Source: Seminavis robusta (taxonomy: Eukaryota > Bacillariophyta > Bacillariophyceae > Naviculales > Naviculaceae). From it: a stretch of DNA of 64,000 nt. The DNA is taken from contig CAICTM010000432.1 in NCBI GenBank assembly GCA_903772945.1, positions 1 through 64,000 on the forward strand, read 5' to 3'. Shown here piece after piece: positions 42,577 through 54,039 of this stretch (positions are counted from its first letter, which is position 1; each line of letters begins with the position of its first letter). A model generated the notes under the pieces. That model did no database searches and was not told the DNA's origin. It saw nothing but the letters and a program-made list of their open reading frames with translations. The position numbers and the translations under genes were made by a program.

Positions 42577-43715
42577 AGAGAAAAACCCGTAAACTGTATA
42601 ATTACATTTTTTGAGCTTTTTTTGGTTCTCCATCATCAACACTCAGCCAGCTCTAGCAAACATCTGGATTGGCTACGATAGCTAATCACAAGCAAATCCC
42701 TAGAATCGCTGCTCCGGCATTCCCCGTGCTCGGCTACTGGTGGCACACCTGAGCTTCAGGCCAATTCCTCGGATAAACGTTGTCGAGGAGACGAGCTTCC
42801 GTAGCTAGTAGTAGCCAGGGTGCTCGAGAGCTCTCGCCGAGAGCGGAGTCAAGAGATGGATTCAACATGATCAGCACCGAAAACCCGCAGATGCAGTGAT
42901 GAACCGAACAACTACTGAACAGTGCAGTGCTCCTTTGCTCCCAGTTCGCTTCTTTAGTTTCTCTCAACTGTAGTGCCCAGGCTTCTGCTTCTGGTTCAAT
43001 TCTGATTACAGTGACTCAATTCTGGTCACAGTGAAACTTTTTGCTGACAAGCTGAGATTTAATGATCTCTCCTAAGTATGTCTATGGCGCATATTCAGCA
43101 GCTGACTTTCAGATTGCGTCAGAACACTAGATTATTCAGGATATAACATAGTCATTTACCTTTCCAAACTGGTAAAAACAGTTGTGGCATTCTTAATTCA
43201 AAGCGATGACGAAGACTGACTCGGAACCTGCATTCTATGACCTGTCACTCAAGAAGGACCAGTTGTTCTGGATTCAGTACAATGAAAGCTACAGTCCTGC
43301 ACCTAATGAACTGGCAAAAGCGGAAATCTACGAACTGTGAGAATGCTGAAAACTACTGGAGTAAGATGGCTTCGTTTTTTGTGCCATCCTAAGTCATCAT
43401 GCTGATATCGTCCACAGAAATTCATTTCAATAGTAGGTCCATGTCAAGCAAAAGTCGTGACTTGCCAGGATACCGGATAGTAGGAATCAAATGGATCTAG
43501 ACAGCCAGCTACCACCTACCAGTTGCTACAGTAGCAAACACGCCTTTCGCCGATGTCTCCGAGCAGCTCTTCTGACAGCCCAGGCTCACACCACTTGAAA
43601 GGTTTTATCCATCAACATTCTGATCTCACTTTCTTGAACTCTCAAGACCGTGGAAAGCATTCCTTTACAACTCTAGCTATTGCAACGATCAAACAGAAAG
43701 TTTTGAATTCACAAG
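42577..43715. other. Spacer between family copies 4 and 5
   Basis: No gene seen. CAATTCTGATTACAGTGACT is followed closely by CAATTCTGGTCACAGTGA near 42995-43035, a short local repeat. Confidence 0.4.
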
Positions 43716-44138
43716 ATGGCAACTTTTCATCTACCCCTTAAGATTGTGCTTGTCCAAGACAATGCTGCCGGGCACTCCCACGAAGACGCATATATGCTGC
43801 GAAAGAAGGAACTCGATGCTCGGCGCAAGACGCGTCAGCCAAGGCGCAAGCCCCGAAAGTTTGGAAATCAGATTACGTTGCAGACGAAAGATGAGCAGCA
43901 AGAATGCGGGCGAGGACGCTGTCAACACTCCTGTCGGTGGGCAGGATGCTGCTCTTCGGGTTTGTCGACAACCGACAAATCCAATGACAACAAGAGGTCG
44001 AGCCCCAAACGCCCTAGTCGCAGTGTGTCGCCGGCTCCCACGACGGTTCCTAGGAGAGGACGCGTTACTGGGGACGAAAACGATGCGCCGTTGTATGGTC
44101 AGTCTGTGAAGGTTCCTCGACGAGCTGTTTCTCAGTAA
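43716..44138 (+). CDS. Small DNAxGH/CRWxGC/PKRP family protein, copy 5
   Basis: 140 residues from the ATG at 43716. Block 1 comes very early: LKIVLVQDNAAGHSHED (about 8-24). The basic middle is RRKTRQPRRKPRKFGNQ (about 40-56), close to copy 4 in spacing and sequence. Block 2 is QHSCRWAGCCSSG (about 72-84). Block 3 is SPKRPSRSVSPAPT (about 97-110), followed by a basic VPRRGRV. The tail is about 20 residues. Antisense frames across it are shadows. This is the clearest full-block copy in the array. Function unknown. Confidence 0.62.
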   Translation: MATFHLPLKIVLVQDNAAGHSHEDAYMLRKKELDARRKTRQPRRKPRKFGNQITLQTKDEQQECGRGRCQHSCRWAGCCSSGLSTTDKSNDNKRSSPKRPSRSVSPAPTTVPRRGRVTGDENDAPLYGQSVKVPRRAVSQ

Positions 44139-46263
44139 TTGCGTCAAAGACAGATTGCGAGCTGGGAGGAAAACAATGTGGTTGTGCGGGAAAGGGAAAA
44201 TACATGTGTACCGAAGGGAAAACTAAAACTAGCACCACCATTGATACATACTGTCCTACTAGCCTTTTTAGTAAAGTTTGCATGGACGTAGTTGTAAACC
44301 GCGGTCCTCCAAGGGGGCGTTTTGTCTTTCATCCAATGCTCGAGACCTGGTTGCCTCCCGAAAGGTGCGGGGGACGGAATAGGTGGAGTGACAGTCGAGG
44401 CACTACCGGTACCGTACCGCTACGTCGAGGCGGTGGAAGCAGAACCCAACATCTTCCTCCGTAGCGGTACTATTAGTATACCGGTACGGTAGCTGCTCCG
44501 TACCGAAGACAAGCCAAATTGCACAATTTTTGCTTGTCGCACCTCCCTTTTATTAGTCTGCCACCACGAAAACGCTGAAAAGCCCCTATTGGGCAGGCAG
44601 GAAGCTCACTTTGGCGGCGAGCAGCAGATCCGACCTATTTGTTGGGCCACAAAACAAGGCAGTCGAGTCAGAACTGGTGGAAAGACAAACCAGTGGTGGT
44701 GGTGGTGGTGGTGTGTGGGTTGTCCGACAGTGCGTTTCCCGTGTACCGGAACTTCGCGAGCTAGAGAAGTCATGCACCTCTGCAACCGATGTCTCTTTTG
44801 GTTGCTGGCGTACGACTGTACGGTACACCTGGAAACACCGGTATAGCCATCCCACCTCGGCAACTCAGCAACAGCCTGGCTGCTCGAAACTCAGTGACCA
44901 AGTTGCTTGTACATGTAGCAAGCAAGCTACAAGGGCAATGCTTTGGGCTATCGGGCACCACCACCAGCCCGCGAACTGGCAGCCACCAGCAGCCAGAAGC
45001 CAAAGATAGGCAGCCACCGAGTCTCACTCATCAAAGTTTCTGGCTGGTGGCCATCAGGAGGGCGGGCGAGTCCAGCCAGAAAAGATCCCAAAAAGATTCA
45101 CTCTCGTGTCAAGCTAGAGCCAGCCAAAGATCCGCTCAAGATAGCTGGCTAGCTGGCTAGAGTGGCCCGGCAACTATATTGCACTTAGAGCCATCCCATT
45201 TCCGGAGTGGCTATTTGGTAGTCGTAGCTTGGTACAAACACACACTCAGCGTGGGAATGAATCGGGCATGCAAAACACTGTACTAGTAGATCGTATCTTT
45301 TTGGGTAGAGGAGGCTACAAACGCACATAGAAAGCAGCTGTTGCCGGAGGTTTTGCTTTCGTTGGTACCAGTGGAGTGCTGGTTATCAACTCTCCACTGT
45401 ACATGTTGTTGGTGGCCGAAGCAATCATTCGCTCGGCGGATATATGGAGGCATTTTCTCTACCCATGTCGGCAATGTGAGAGGTTGGTGAAGTTATAGAG
45501 GGCTACTGTCCACGTGATTACAGTACAGCTTACGAGTACAGTAGTAGCTATAGTAGCACATTGCTGCCAGTCTTTACTACTAGTAATTCGGACAAGGAAA
45601 GACGACATCTAATTGAATTTTTGATTTTGATAGACACAACGTGGTTAGTGGGGCAATTGGAAGCTTGATTGCCACAAGCCACGAAGACCAAAGACAGTGA
45701 CGACAGCAGCTCTACAGCTGACAATCCAGCAGTCCAGGCATACAGGTCAATGGGAGTAGAAATAATGTCCTTTGAACTAAGTGCCTGGTACGTTTCTCTA
45801 CGAATCTCGAAACTTCATGAAGTGGTACGCTTCAGCTGGATTTAGGTGCCTTACAAGGATATAACATACCAGGTCTAAGTGAACAGGAGAGAATAATGAT
45901 AGAATCAAGCTTGGAACTGTATGAACTGTTTCTGCCGGTTTGCTTTCATGGGGAGTCGACATCTTTAATGATCTTGTAGAACATGGATACCGATTAAACT
46001 TTGTGAAGGTGTCTTCACCTTTCGGGCTTAGGGCGAAGCTTTCCTCCCAATGAGTTAGTGACTAGCCACTTCTCCGTCTCCAAAGCCGTCCCTCATACCG
46101 GTAATCGAGGCCTTTTATCCACAGAGAGCGATCTGAGCTACCCACGAAACCTCTCCTCTCTCCTCCCTGCTCGATTTCTGAGCTCACCCTTTTTCCTCCT
46201 TCAGGTTTCCATAAAATTAAATTTTCCAGAGACACAGCTAAAAGTATTTCACATCACATCACC
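44139..46263. other. Spacer between family copies 5 and 6
   Basis: No gene supported over 2.1 kb. Between 44586 and 45160 at least six frames are open on both strands at once, partly because of a (GGT)n run at about 44693-44715; this looks like composition rather than coding. GGTACCGTACCG and its relatives occur at about 44405-44490. Confidence 0.45.
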
Positions 46264-46602
46264 ATGAACTCGTTTCTTCCCTTTGCAAACACCAACGTTG
46301 TTCTGATTGTGGATGACAATGCCCTTGGCCATGCCCTTTTGGATGATTCCAGCCGTCTTTCCACGTCGTCTCACAGCCTCTCGAGCAACAGTAGAAGAGT
46401 TGGTTCCAGCAGAAGAATGACTCGAAGAGGAGGACGCCGCACTGCAAGATGCTCTTACCATGCTCAAAAGCAAAGCAGCACCGAAGAACTCGACAGTAGT
46501 GCATCTCGCTGGGAGGAAGGGGACTGCGCTGCTTGCAAGACATCCAAGGCTCTCCCAAAGAGACCCGTACGAAGAAATTCCCTTTCCCAGGGGGGTAACT
46601 GA
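46264..46602 (+). CDS. Small DNAxGH-family protein, copy 6 (diverged block 2)
   Basis: 112 residues from the ATG at 46264 (CATCACCATG). Block 1 is VVLIVDDNALGHALLDD (about 12-28), with an extra Asp before DNA. The middle is Arg-rich (SRRMTRRGGRRTARC). Block 2 is diverged: SSASRWEEGDCAAC (about 78-91); the first Cys is replaced by Ser and Cys residues follow later. Block 3 is LPKRPVRRNSLSQGGN, which is also the C-terminus. It is the shortest member. Function unknown. Confidence 0.55.
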   Translation: MNSFLPFANTNVVLIVDDNALGHALLDDSSRLSTSSHSLSSNSRRVGSSRRMTRRGGRRTARCSYHAQKQSSTEELDSSASRWEEGDCAACKTSKALPKRPVRRNSLSQGGN

Positions 46603-47074
46603 GCAACTGAGCCAAGCCAAAAGAGTACCTACTGCCCCCGCCTCTCTGTCACAAGGGAATGATACAGATTGGACCTGATCGTACTTGCCACAGAGGAACA
46701 TGCACAGACATGAACAATAGACTATATCTGCTATACACACACATACACTGTAACATACTAAAGAATAGACTGTATACGACCATTCAATACTCTGCCTATC
46801 TAAAGACTTCTCCAAAGCATGGGTATCACAGCACCACAACGTTTCGCATATTATCTTCACCGAGGAAGAAACTTTGGTTCCTTCTAATACGGTACAAGCG
46901 TTGATCGATCGTTGGCCGAGCATTGAGGATTGAGGGAGGATCGGGGCAACAACACGACTGTGGGTGGTGAAGAAGAGCAACGCCTGACCGTCAGGCAACA
47001 ATCTTAGCGTACTTGCACTACTTGAGCGCCCCTTTGTCGGCCGGGGGGACATTGTTTGGTCTATTTGTACCGGC
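46603..47074. other. Intergenic region, no gene
   Basis: No gene seen. A long antisense frame (46249-47082) runs over copy 6 and this spacer, but has no ordered features and is treated as a shadow. Confidence 0.45.
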
Positions 47075-47815
47075 GGCCGCAACGTGAAACACCGATTTCA
47101 GTGCATCATGTTGGGTCTGAGTGCAAGTTATCACATTGCCTCCTTGAGCTGGACCTTTTTGATTGCTTGGATTTTACTCAAAGATCAAAAGTACTACGTA
47201 CCAGTTTGCAGAAGTGGTGCAATTGGTGTGCCGTACAGCAGCTGTACAAGGATTCATCATTCTTCAATACATTTCAGGTGGGAAGTTCCTACAAGCTACA
47301 GTGCCTTTCTCGCCCTTTTGTTTTCTATACAGAATTTGCTTTGGAATGACCATGCCTATACGGTCCGTTTGTACGCCACTGCGAGCCATGGATGCATTTC
47401 GCAGCCATTTGTCACCCCATTTGTCACTGGAGCCCATGCCGCAGCCATTCAAACGATGAACCCCACTTACTCGGAGATTGTTGGATTGGAGACTATCCTG
47501 TGTGATGCCAAGAGGATTGTATCGGAGCAGGTCCACCCCTGTTTCAGCTTGTCATGGCCACAGGGGGACCATTGGCCTTGCGTTTGTTATCATTGTCACT
47601 TCCATGACGTTGGTTCTCTTCAAAGTTGTTGACCCAAACCCAAGTACTCTTCCCGTATTACTCCTTCAAGTCATCAAACAATCCAAATTTATAGCTGGCA
47701 TCACTTTATTCAGGCGCTGCAAGGCTTTGTCAATGCCTTGGTTTTTTCCGAAACAGATCAAAGTGCAACTGCCACATCTCGAAGAAGCTCCTTTGCTTCT
47801 CTAGAGTGCTAACAC
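47075..47815 (+). pseudogene. Decayed seven-transmembrane receptor-like gene
   Basis: Plus-strand fragments in shifting frames keep the order of a rhodopsin/cAMP-receptor-like 7TM protein. There is a first hydrophobic segment (SLSWTFLIAWILL near 47140), an RTAAVQGFIILQYISGG piece near 47235 that resembles the C-T-x-QGF-xx-Q helix-3 start of such receptors, and a helix (IGLAFVIIVTSMTLVLFKV near 47570-47625). Near 47715 is IQALQGFVNALVFSETDQSA, which resembles the LQGF-x-NxLVY end of helix 7, followed by a Ser-rich cytosolic tail. Several frame changes and stops separate the pieces. Short introns cannot explain all of them, so a dead gene is the best reading. Confidence 0.5.
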
Positions 47816-49555
47816 CTCTCTTCGCCCGCGATTCAGATCACTGCTTCGGCTTCCTGGCAAGTCGACATGGGCCTTCGAAACTCCCCCAGTTGTTTTAGAC
47901 CGAGCCGGTATGGAAGGTTTGTCGGCAACTTCTCCCGGTTGAACAAACAACCATTTTTCTTCAAGGTTTCTTTCAGACTGAGAACAACGGGGAGGGACCG
48001 CTACGATGCAGTGCATTGCTGTAAATGGCTAGACGGTGGCTTGTAGTGGAGTATTTGCTAGTGTACGAGATCCAGAAGATGATATTCTTTCTTTGTATTT
48101 TTAAAGGCTCTGCAGCTTCTTCAGCTTCTTGGAAGGGGTGGAGTGACTCCTTGCATGGGATTTTCGCAGCTGATCTATAGTCTGGTGGAGGGAAACGGTA
48201 CATTCAACAGAGTTTCTGGGGCGCTTGGTGCTGCTACATAGTCTCGAAACTCTCGCTCTTTCAGATGTTTCTGCCAGATAATCTGCTTTTTCCAGACCCA
48301 TCCTTCGCTTATGGGAAGAAGTGTAATTGGAGCCACCACATTGTGCCACTAGTTGTTCTGATAGGGACTTCTTGATTGGACTGGGGTCTGGATTTCGCCC
48401 AACCTAAATCCTTCAATGTTACCCTGATTGAAAAAGTAGGCAACGCGTCACCACCCTCGAGGATTGATCAACTTGAATGCTAGCTAGCTCATGCACCACC
48501 TCAAGGGCAGATAGCGATATCCTGGATACAACCTTCAGCAGCAGTGGCGGGTGGCTGCAGCGGCAGCATCATCGTTGTCGTCGTCGTGTCTTCGCTCTTT
48601 TCACCTGGAACGGGCGATGATTCGATTGATCAAATGGTTCAGTCATGGTGGATCGCGGAACAATAAGTGCAAAGCGGGAGTCGAGTCGAGCCAGTGACCG
48701 TACCTGGTACCGTGGGAGTGACTTGAGGGCTGCATCGCACCTTCACAGTTTTATGTTTTTCAAGAATGGCTGCAATGCTGGTGCGATGAACAACAAATGT
48801 CTGCTTTTCCAACGGTACCGGTACCGGTACCCCTGACGCAAAATGACGTTGATACCCTTGGAGCGAAATGACATTGATCAAGCAGCAGCAGAAAAGAAGT
48901 ACGTACCGGCATGAATTAAGAAGGCAGGAGAAGCAAGCAAAGGTGACCACGCGAACAATATTGCAACCAACAAACGCCCAAAAAAGTGCAACTGGCTGCA
49001 ATACGGTACGATACTTACCTTACCTGCACCAAGAGAAAGGTACAAGGCAAACTCCGACTCTGGAACCTTCTCACACAAACAAAAGGACTCGGCTCGCACC
49101 GAGGATCTAGCCAAAACTCTGCTCTCCTAAGGTCAAGGAAGACTATTCCTTTGTTGAGCTGTTTGCTGGGTCAAGTGGATTGCTTTGGCAACACATCAGC
49201 ATTGCTGTCACACATTGCGGTCGCTTGCCCAAAGCGACAGATCCAAATGCATACCTACCTAGACAGTACGAACAGCAGCCAGCCAGGTACCATACATACT
49301 ACAATGCAAATGGCAGGATACCCGAAAGAATAACGAAGTTTTATTATTTAGGCTGCACCTCAATAGACCACCCGCTGAACGGAGCCTTATTGAACCGGAG
49401 TACCTCAGACGTACAAGGACGCCCACATAGGAACCGGCCTAGTGCAAGCCCCCCACCGGAGAAGTTTAAAAACTCCGAAGGGTGCTTTGCAGCTAACTAA
49501 CTACCCTTGGCTGGATTGCCATCTATTTCTACGGTAAGACCCCCTCTGTGCGTGG
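47816..49555. other. Intergenic region, no gene
   Basis: No gene supported. GGTACCGGTACCGGTAC lies at about 48814-48832. The first 200 bases may include the decayed tail of the 7TM relic. Confidence 0.45.
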
Positions 49556-50290
49556 TTACCCTGTGTCATTGTTCTGCACGGTGCGTGCATGCTCGTCCCT
49601 GAGTGCCTTGTCGACGACGGGCAGCCAATTGGCAAGCCACGCTTTGATGTCGCATGGGGCCTTTGCCATTTGCTCGTCAAGCGGTCGCTTGAAGATAAAA
49701 TCCACCAGCTCCGCTGGGATCAGATCCGCTTTCTCGTAAATGAGTTCCACCTCCCGCTGAAGCTGTTCGTGCTTCTTCTTCCACTGGTCTTCCCTGTCTT
49801 TGCCATGCCTGGCAGCATTGCGATCTTCCCACAGGTTCCACCACTGCTGGATGAGCAGTGAGGCCAGGTTGGTGACCCAAAGCTGTCCGGTTTTGGTGGT
49901 CTCCTTGGAACCGACCCGATGCAAATAGGCATCCTGGTGCTTGGCCCACTGCTTGGCCAGCCGTCCCCGCATGAGGTTGTCCCAACCAATGAGATTTTGA
50001 GCAACAAGATCTCTATACCGTGCTGGGTAATGCCACGGATGGAGGAATCGATCTTCAAAGTGATATTGAAGCCCATCCAGAACAATTTCCAGGAGGAAGG
50101 GGTCTGTGGAATCCTTGCGCAACTTTGTGCTGATCGCTCGTTGCATGGTCCCTCGCCACAAATCCACGTCAACATGCGGGCATCTGTACACATGGGTCTC
50201 AGTCTCATGATCACCGCCGCAACGGGGACAGTGGTGATCATACTCGTCGTTCTCGTCTCAGTGTGGCACGTATTGCAGGGTTTCCCCTCC
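49556..50290 (-). mobile_element. Retrotransposon-derived C-terminal fragment (fossil)
   Basis: The minus strand encodes a zinc-binding stretch (HCPRCGGDHETETHVYRCPH) near its start and a W-xx-W-x-RNAARHG motif (NLWEDRNAARHG) in the second half. This is the arrangement seen downstream of the reverse-transcriptase/RNase H region in diatom retroelement proteins. No reverse transcriptase is present next to it. It looks like a truncated, broken piece; whether it came from a LINE or an LTR element is not decided. Confidence 0.5.
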
Positions 50291-51150
50291 AGGGCTGCAC
50301 TGAATTTGCCACTCAATCACTCAATACTGTAACTGTGCAAAGTTTGTACTGTATGAGTGTACTTATGGCACAGCTACCGTAGGGTTCGTGCATCAGTTCT
50401 TTTCCTCCTTTTGTGGAAGGTCACCTGCCACAGCTACTATTAATTATTATTAGTCTAGTGACGTTCTTAAGGAACAGTTCTGTCAATCTAACTGCCCATT
50501 CTAATTGCGGACTGCATAGAGTTCGTATCAGTTGCCAAGAGTTACTTATCAGTCGTTAGGGTATCGGAAAGCTTTAGATATCATTCGTATTCTGGCTTTC
50601 TTCAGATAACCTGTAACAGTAGTGTCCCATAATTGATAAATGACGTAACTGAGTCAAAACCGAACAGATCCTTTTGGTGATCTAATGGGCAATAATAGTT
50701 GATTCTTGGGGTGATTCTCATCCCAGATTGAGTGAATAGAATGTTAAATCGATGTTCTGCTGGTCACACGGAAGTATTTTAAAATAGCTTTTCCTCGCCC
50801 CTGCTACAGAAATGGGGGACTGGATCGATCTACCCAAGCCAAGCCAACCGATGCTATTCTGCTTGGATTGACAGGCAGTTGGCTCTTCACTGCTTTCTTT
50901 CCACCCTAGCTAGTAGACTTTCACAACAAACACAACCAACTGGCTAAACTGCCCTCTACAAGGACCTCGTTAACCACCACATCATATATCACACCAAGGC
51001 AATAATACGCTTCGCTTTGCCCCATCAGATTCCATAGACGGTATCATCTAGAGGTAGAACCTAGCTCGTTGGGTAGTAGCGCCATTATCCTCATTATACC
51101 CTTATCCACCTGATACCATTATCTACCATTATCTATCAATCACCAGAGCC
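50291..51150. promoter_or_regulatory. Upstream region of the hybrid kinase gene
   Basis: No gene. It is AT-rich, with short imperfect repeats just before the start codon (ATACCATTATCTACCATTATCTATC near 51110). No defined factor site recognised. Confidence 0.35.
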
Positions 51151-53509
51151 ATGTCCACCATGAGCCATTCCACTGCTACCATTGCTACAGAGTCTAATAG
51201 AACGATGAGCAGTAGTATGAAAGAGAGCGATTTATTCTTTGAAGAATCCCGCGATTTGCTCTGCATTTTGACGGGCACCATGTTAGAAGAGCCAACGGCG
51301 ACCACAGAAGAGAGAGCCCAAAGTTCCGCCGGGTTGGATACCAGTGAGATGGAAGGCAAGCATGACACTACCACAAGCAATACTACAAGCACAACAACTA
51401 CAACAAGTAGACTCCGATTCCACAAGATCAACAAGGCGTGGCTACGGATTCTTGGGTATCCATCGAAAGAGGAACTCTTGTCTACTCTTTGCTTTCAAGA
51501 TTTGCTGCATCCGGAAGATACCCTCGATCTCACCAAGATGCTCACGGATTGTTGGCAAGCTCGACTTAGGTGTTACGATGGGACTTATCGATGGTTCTGT
51601 TGGGCTGGAACTACCACTACTAGTACAACACATACCAATACATGTATGATGATCATGGCCAATGGCAGAGATATTACGTCCCAACGCAAAGTCCAAGATG
51701 CCCTGGAAGCCAATTCCCGTCGTCTCCAGGAATCCTTATCGATTGCCAAATTGGGACAATGGGAACTCGATTTGACCAAAAACAAACTCCATTGGTCGGA
51801 AGAATCCTATCGACTGTTTCAAATGGATGATCCCACTCATTTTGATCATAGCTATCAATCCTTTCTCAACATTATCCATCCGGACGATCGAGATATGGTC
51901 AATCAAACGTATCTCGAACATCTCGAATCCCGACAACCCTACGAAGTCGTTCACCGACTTTTATTGCCCGGATCGTCCTCCGATTCATCCACCCCCAAAT
52001 GGGTCATGGAAAGTTGTCGATCGGAATACGACGCCCATGGCAATCCGGTTCGGAGTATTGGAACCGTCCAAGACATTACCGAACTCAAACAAGCCCAAGT
52101 CGATTTGAAAGCGGCCGCTACCAAAGCCAAAGAAGCCGATCAACTCAAATCCGCCTTTCTTGCCAATATGAGTCATGAAATACGAACTCCCATGAATGCC
52201 GTCATTGGATTTACCGATCTCATGCTCGTCGATGAAACGGCCACCATTCCCGAAGAACATCGCGATTATCTCGAAACCATTCAAAACAGTGGCAAATTGT
52301 TATTGACACTGATTAATGATATTCTGGATAGTGAGTACTCTTGGATGGATTGATATGAACGAATGAATGAACGATTGTGCCATCCAACTAACTAACCTCT
52401 TCTCAATTCTCTCCATGATGTTTGTAGTCTCCAAGATTGAAGCAGGACAATTGGAATTGGAAAACAAAGTCTTTTCATTAGGAGAAATGCTCAAGACGGT
52501 AGAATACAATGCCTGTGGTGTACTATCCAGAAAGGAAGGAAATGATATTTGCTTTAAAACGCCAAATACCATTCGCACACAAAAGAACTTTAGTTCTAGT
52601 AGTTCCACTACTAGTACGTCGCAGCAAACATCCTCCAGAGAACCCGTACTCATCAAGGGCATTCAAGATTCCCTTGTCGGGGATCCCAATCGATTGCAGC
52701 AAGTCCTCAACAACTTGCTCTCCAATGCTATCAAGTTTTGTGACAAGGGTACGGTCGAATACAGTGTCAAGTTGTTGATGCGACCTACTGTCGGAGGGAT
52801 GCTCGAATTCAGTGTCTCTGACACGGGCATTGGGATCCCACCCGATCGACAACAAGATATCTTTGAACCCTTTCGACAAGCCCACGGCGACAAGGGAGCT
52901 TGTACGCTTGGGGGGACTGGACTCGGATTGGCCATTGCCCGGAAACTGGTCGAAAAAATGAAAGGTGAAATCTCTCTCGAGACTTCCGTAGAACCCGAAG
53001 ATCACGGCAGTACATTTCGATTCACCATTCCCTACGCACCGGCCGAAATCATTCCGGCGGCTGCGCCCGCAAAAAACGCAAGCGGTGGTGCCGTGGGATC
53101 GGCATCCAACGTCCCAAAGTTGATCGGCAACATCCTACTGGTGGATGACAATCGAGTCAATCTCAAATTGGCCGAACGATTCGTGACACGCATGGGATGT
53201 CAAGCCGAAACGGCCGAAAATGGTCATGTCGCCATTGCCAAGTATCAATCCGACTTGGCATTGCGATACGATATCATTCTCATGGACAAGGAAATGCCCG
53301 TCATGGATGGCATCGAAGCGGTACGCGAGATACGGCAGATTGAAGCCACGGAGAATCGGAAACGGATTCCCATTATTGCCGTCACGGCGGCTGCCATGGC
53401 GGGGGACCGAGAAGAGTGTCTCGACGCGGGATGTGATGATTACATCACCAAGCCTCTCAATCGGATAGAATTGAATACAATGTTGGCCAAGTACCTCAAG
53501 AGCCGATAA
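51151..53509 (+). CDS. PAS-PAS hybrid histidine kinase with receiver domain, two exons
   Basis: Exons 51151-52330 and 52428-53509 (97-nt GT-AG intron; the phase-1 join restores [17 protein letters not shown]) give 753 residues. In order: a Ser/Thr-rich N-terminus; PAS 1 about 88-195 ([14 protein letters not shown]); PAS 2 about 200-315 ([19 protein letters not shown] ... [13 protein letters not shown]); HisKA with phospho-accepting His342 in [13 protein letters not shown]; HATPase with N box ([13 protein letters not shown]), G1 DTGIGIP and G2 GGTGLGLAI; and a C-terminal receiver with DDN, phospho-acceptor Asp near 680 (IILMDKEMP) and the TKP Lys. All catalytic residues are present. No membrane helix, so it is a soluble sensor. 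It probably passes phosphate from His342 to its own receiver and on to an Hpt protein. It is convergent with the EFL gene. Confidence 0.9.
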
Positions 53510-54039
53510 TGCATGAATGCATGCACGAGTTTCAGGTGAACCAATGCATGAGAAGGGAGGGAAACGTCGACCACACAGGTGGACGAAACAAAGAAGGATC
53601 TCGAGCGAGGGGTGGCAGTAGTCTAGATTTACATACTTTTTAACTTTATGCATCCATTTTTGAATTTTGAAAAGGATGGTCTACTTCTCTTTCGTGTTTC
53701 TGTAGTTGCTTCGTTGGTATGATGGATGCAACCGCTGCTGATACGATCCGATTCGTCCAAGTAGGATCTCCCGTACCGGCATCTATATCTAGCTAGAGCA
53801 CTTGGTTGGGTTGAAGTCATTGGTTTTATTTTCTTTTAAATGGATTGGTCCTACAGTTCTGCTACTGCGGGGATATATTGGTGCTAGCTAGCTTGGTGGT
53901 GCATATTCAGAAGTCCTTTTCTCCGGGTTTATCCTTTCTTTACATTGTTTTTCTGCTTCACTTGATACTTTCTTGCAGTTTCTTTCCCTCCAGTTGCGAC
54001 ATTCTACATGTAGCCAACCTGTTTGCTTTGTTGTTCATG
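53510..54039. other. Intergenic between convergent genes
   Basis: No gene. 3' flanks of the hybrid kinase and EFL genes. Confidence 0.45.

Noticed and set aside
44586-45160. Cluster of open frames on both strands
   Set aside because: At least six frames are open together around a (GGT)n run, with no ordered motifs; this is compositional.
46249-47082. 277-codon antisense frame
   Set aside because: It runs over family copy 6 and the following spacer, with no conserved features; a shadow.
49719-50316. Second minus-strand frame over the retroelement fragment
   Set aside because: Low-complexity shadow of the frame that carries the zinc-binding and WxxRN motifs.
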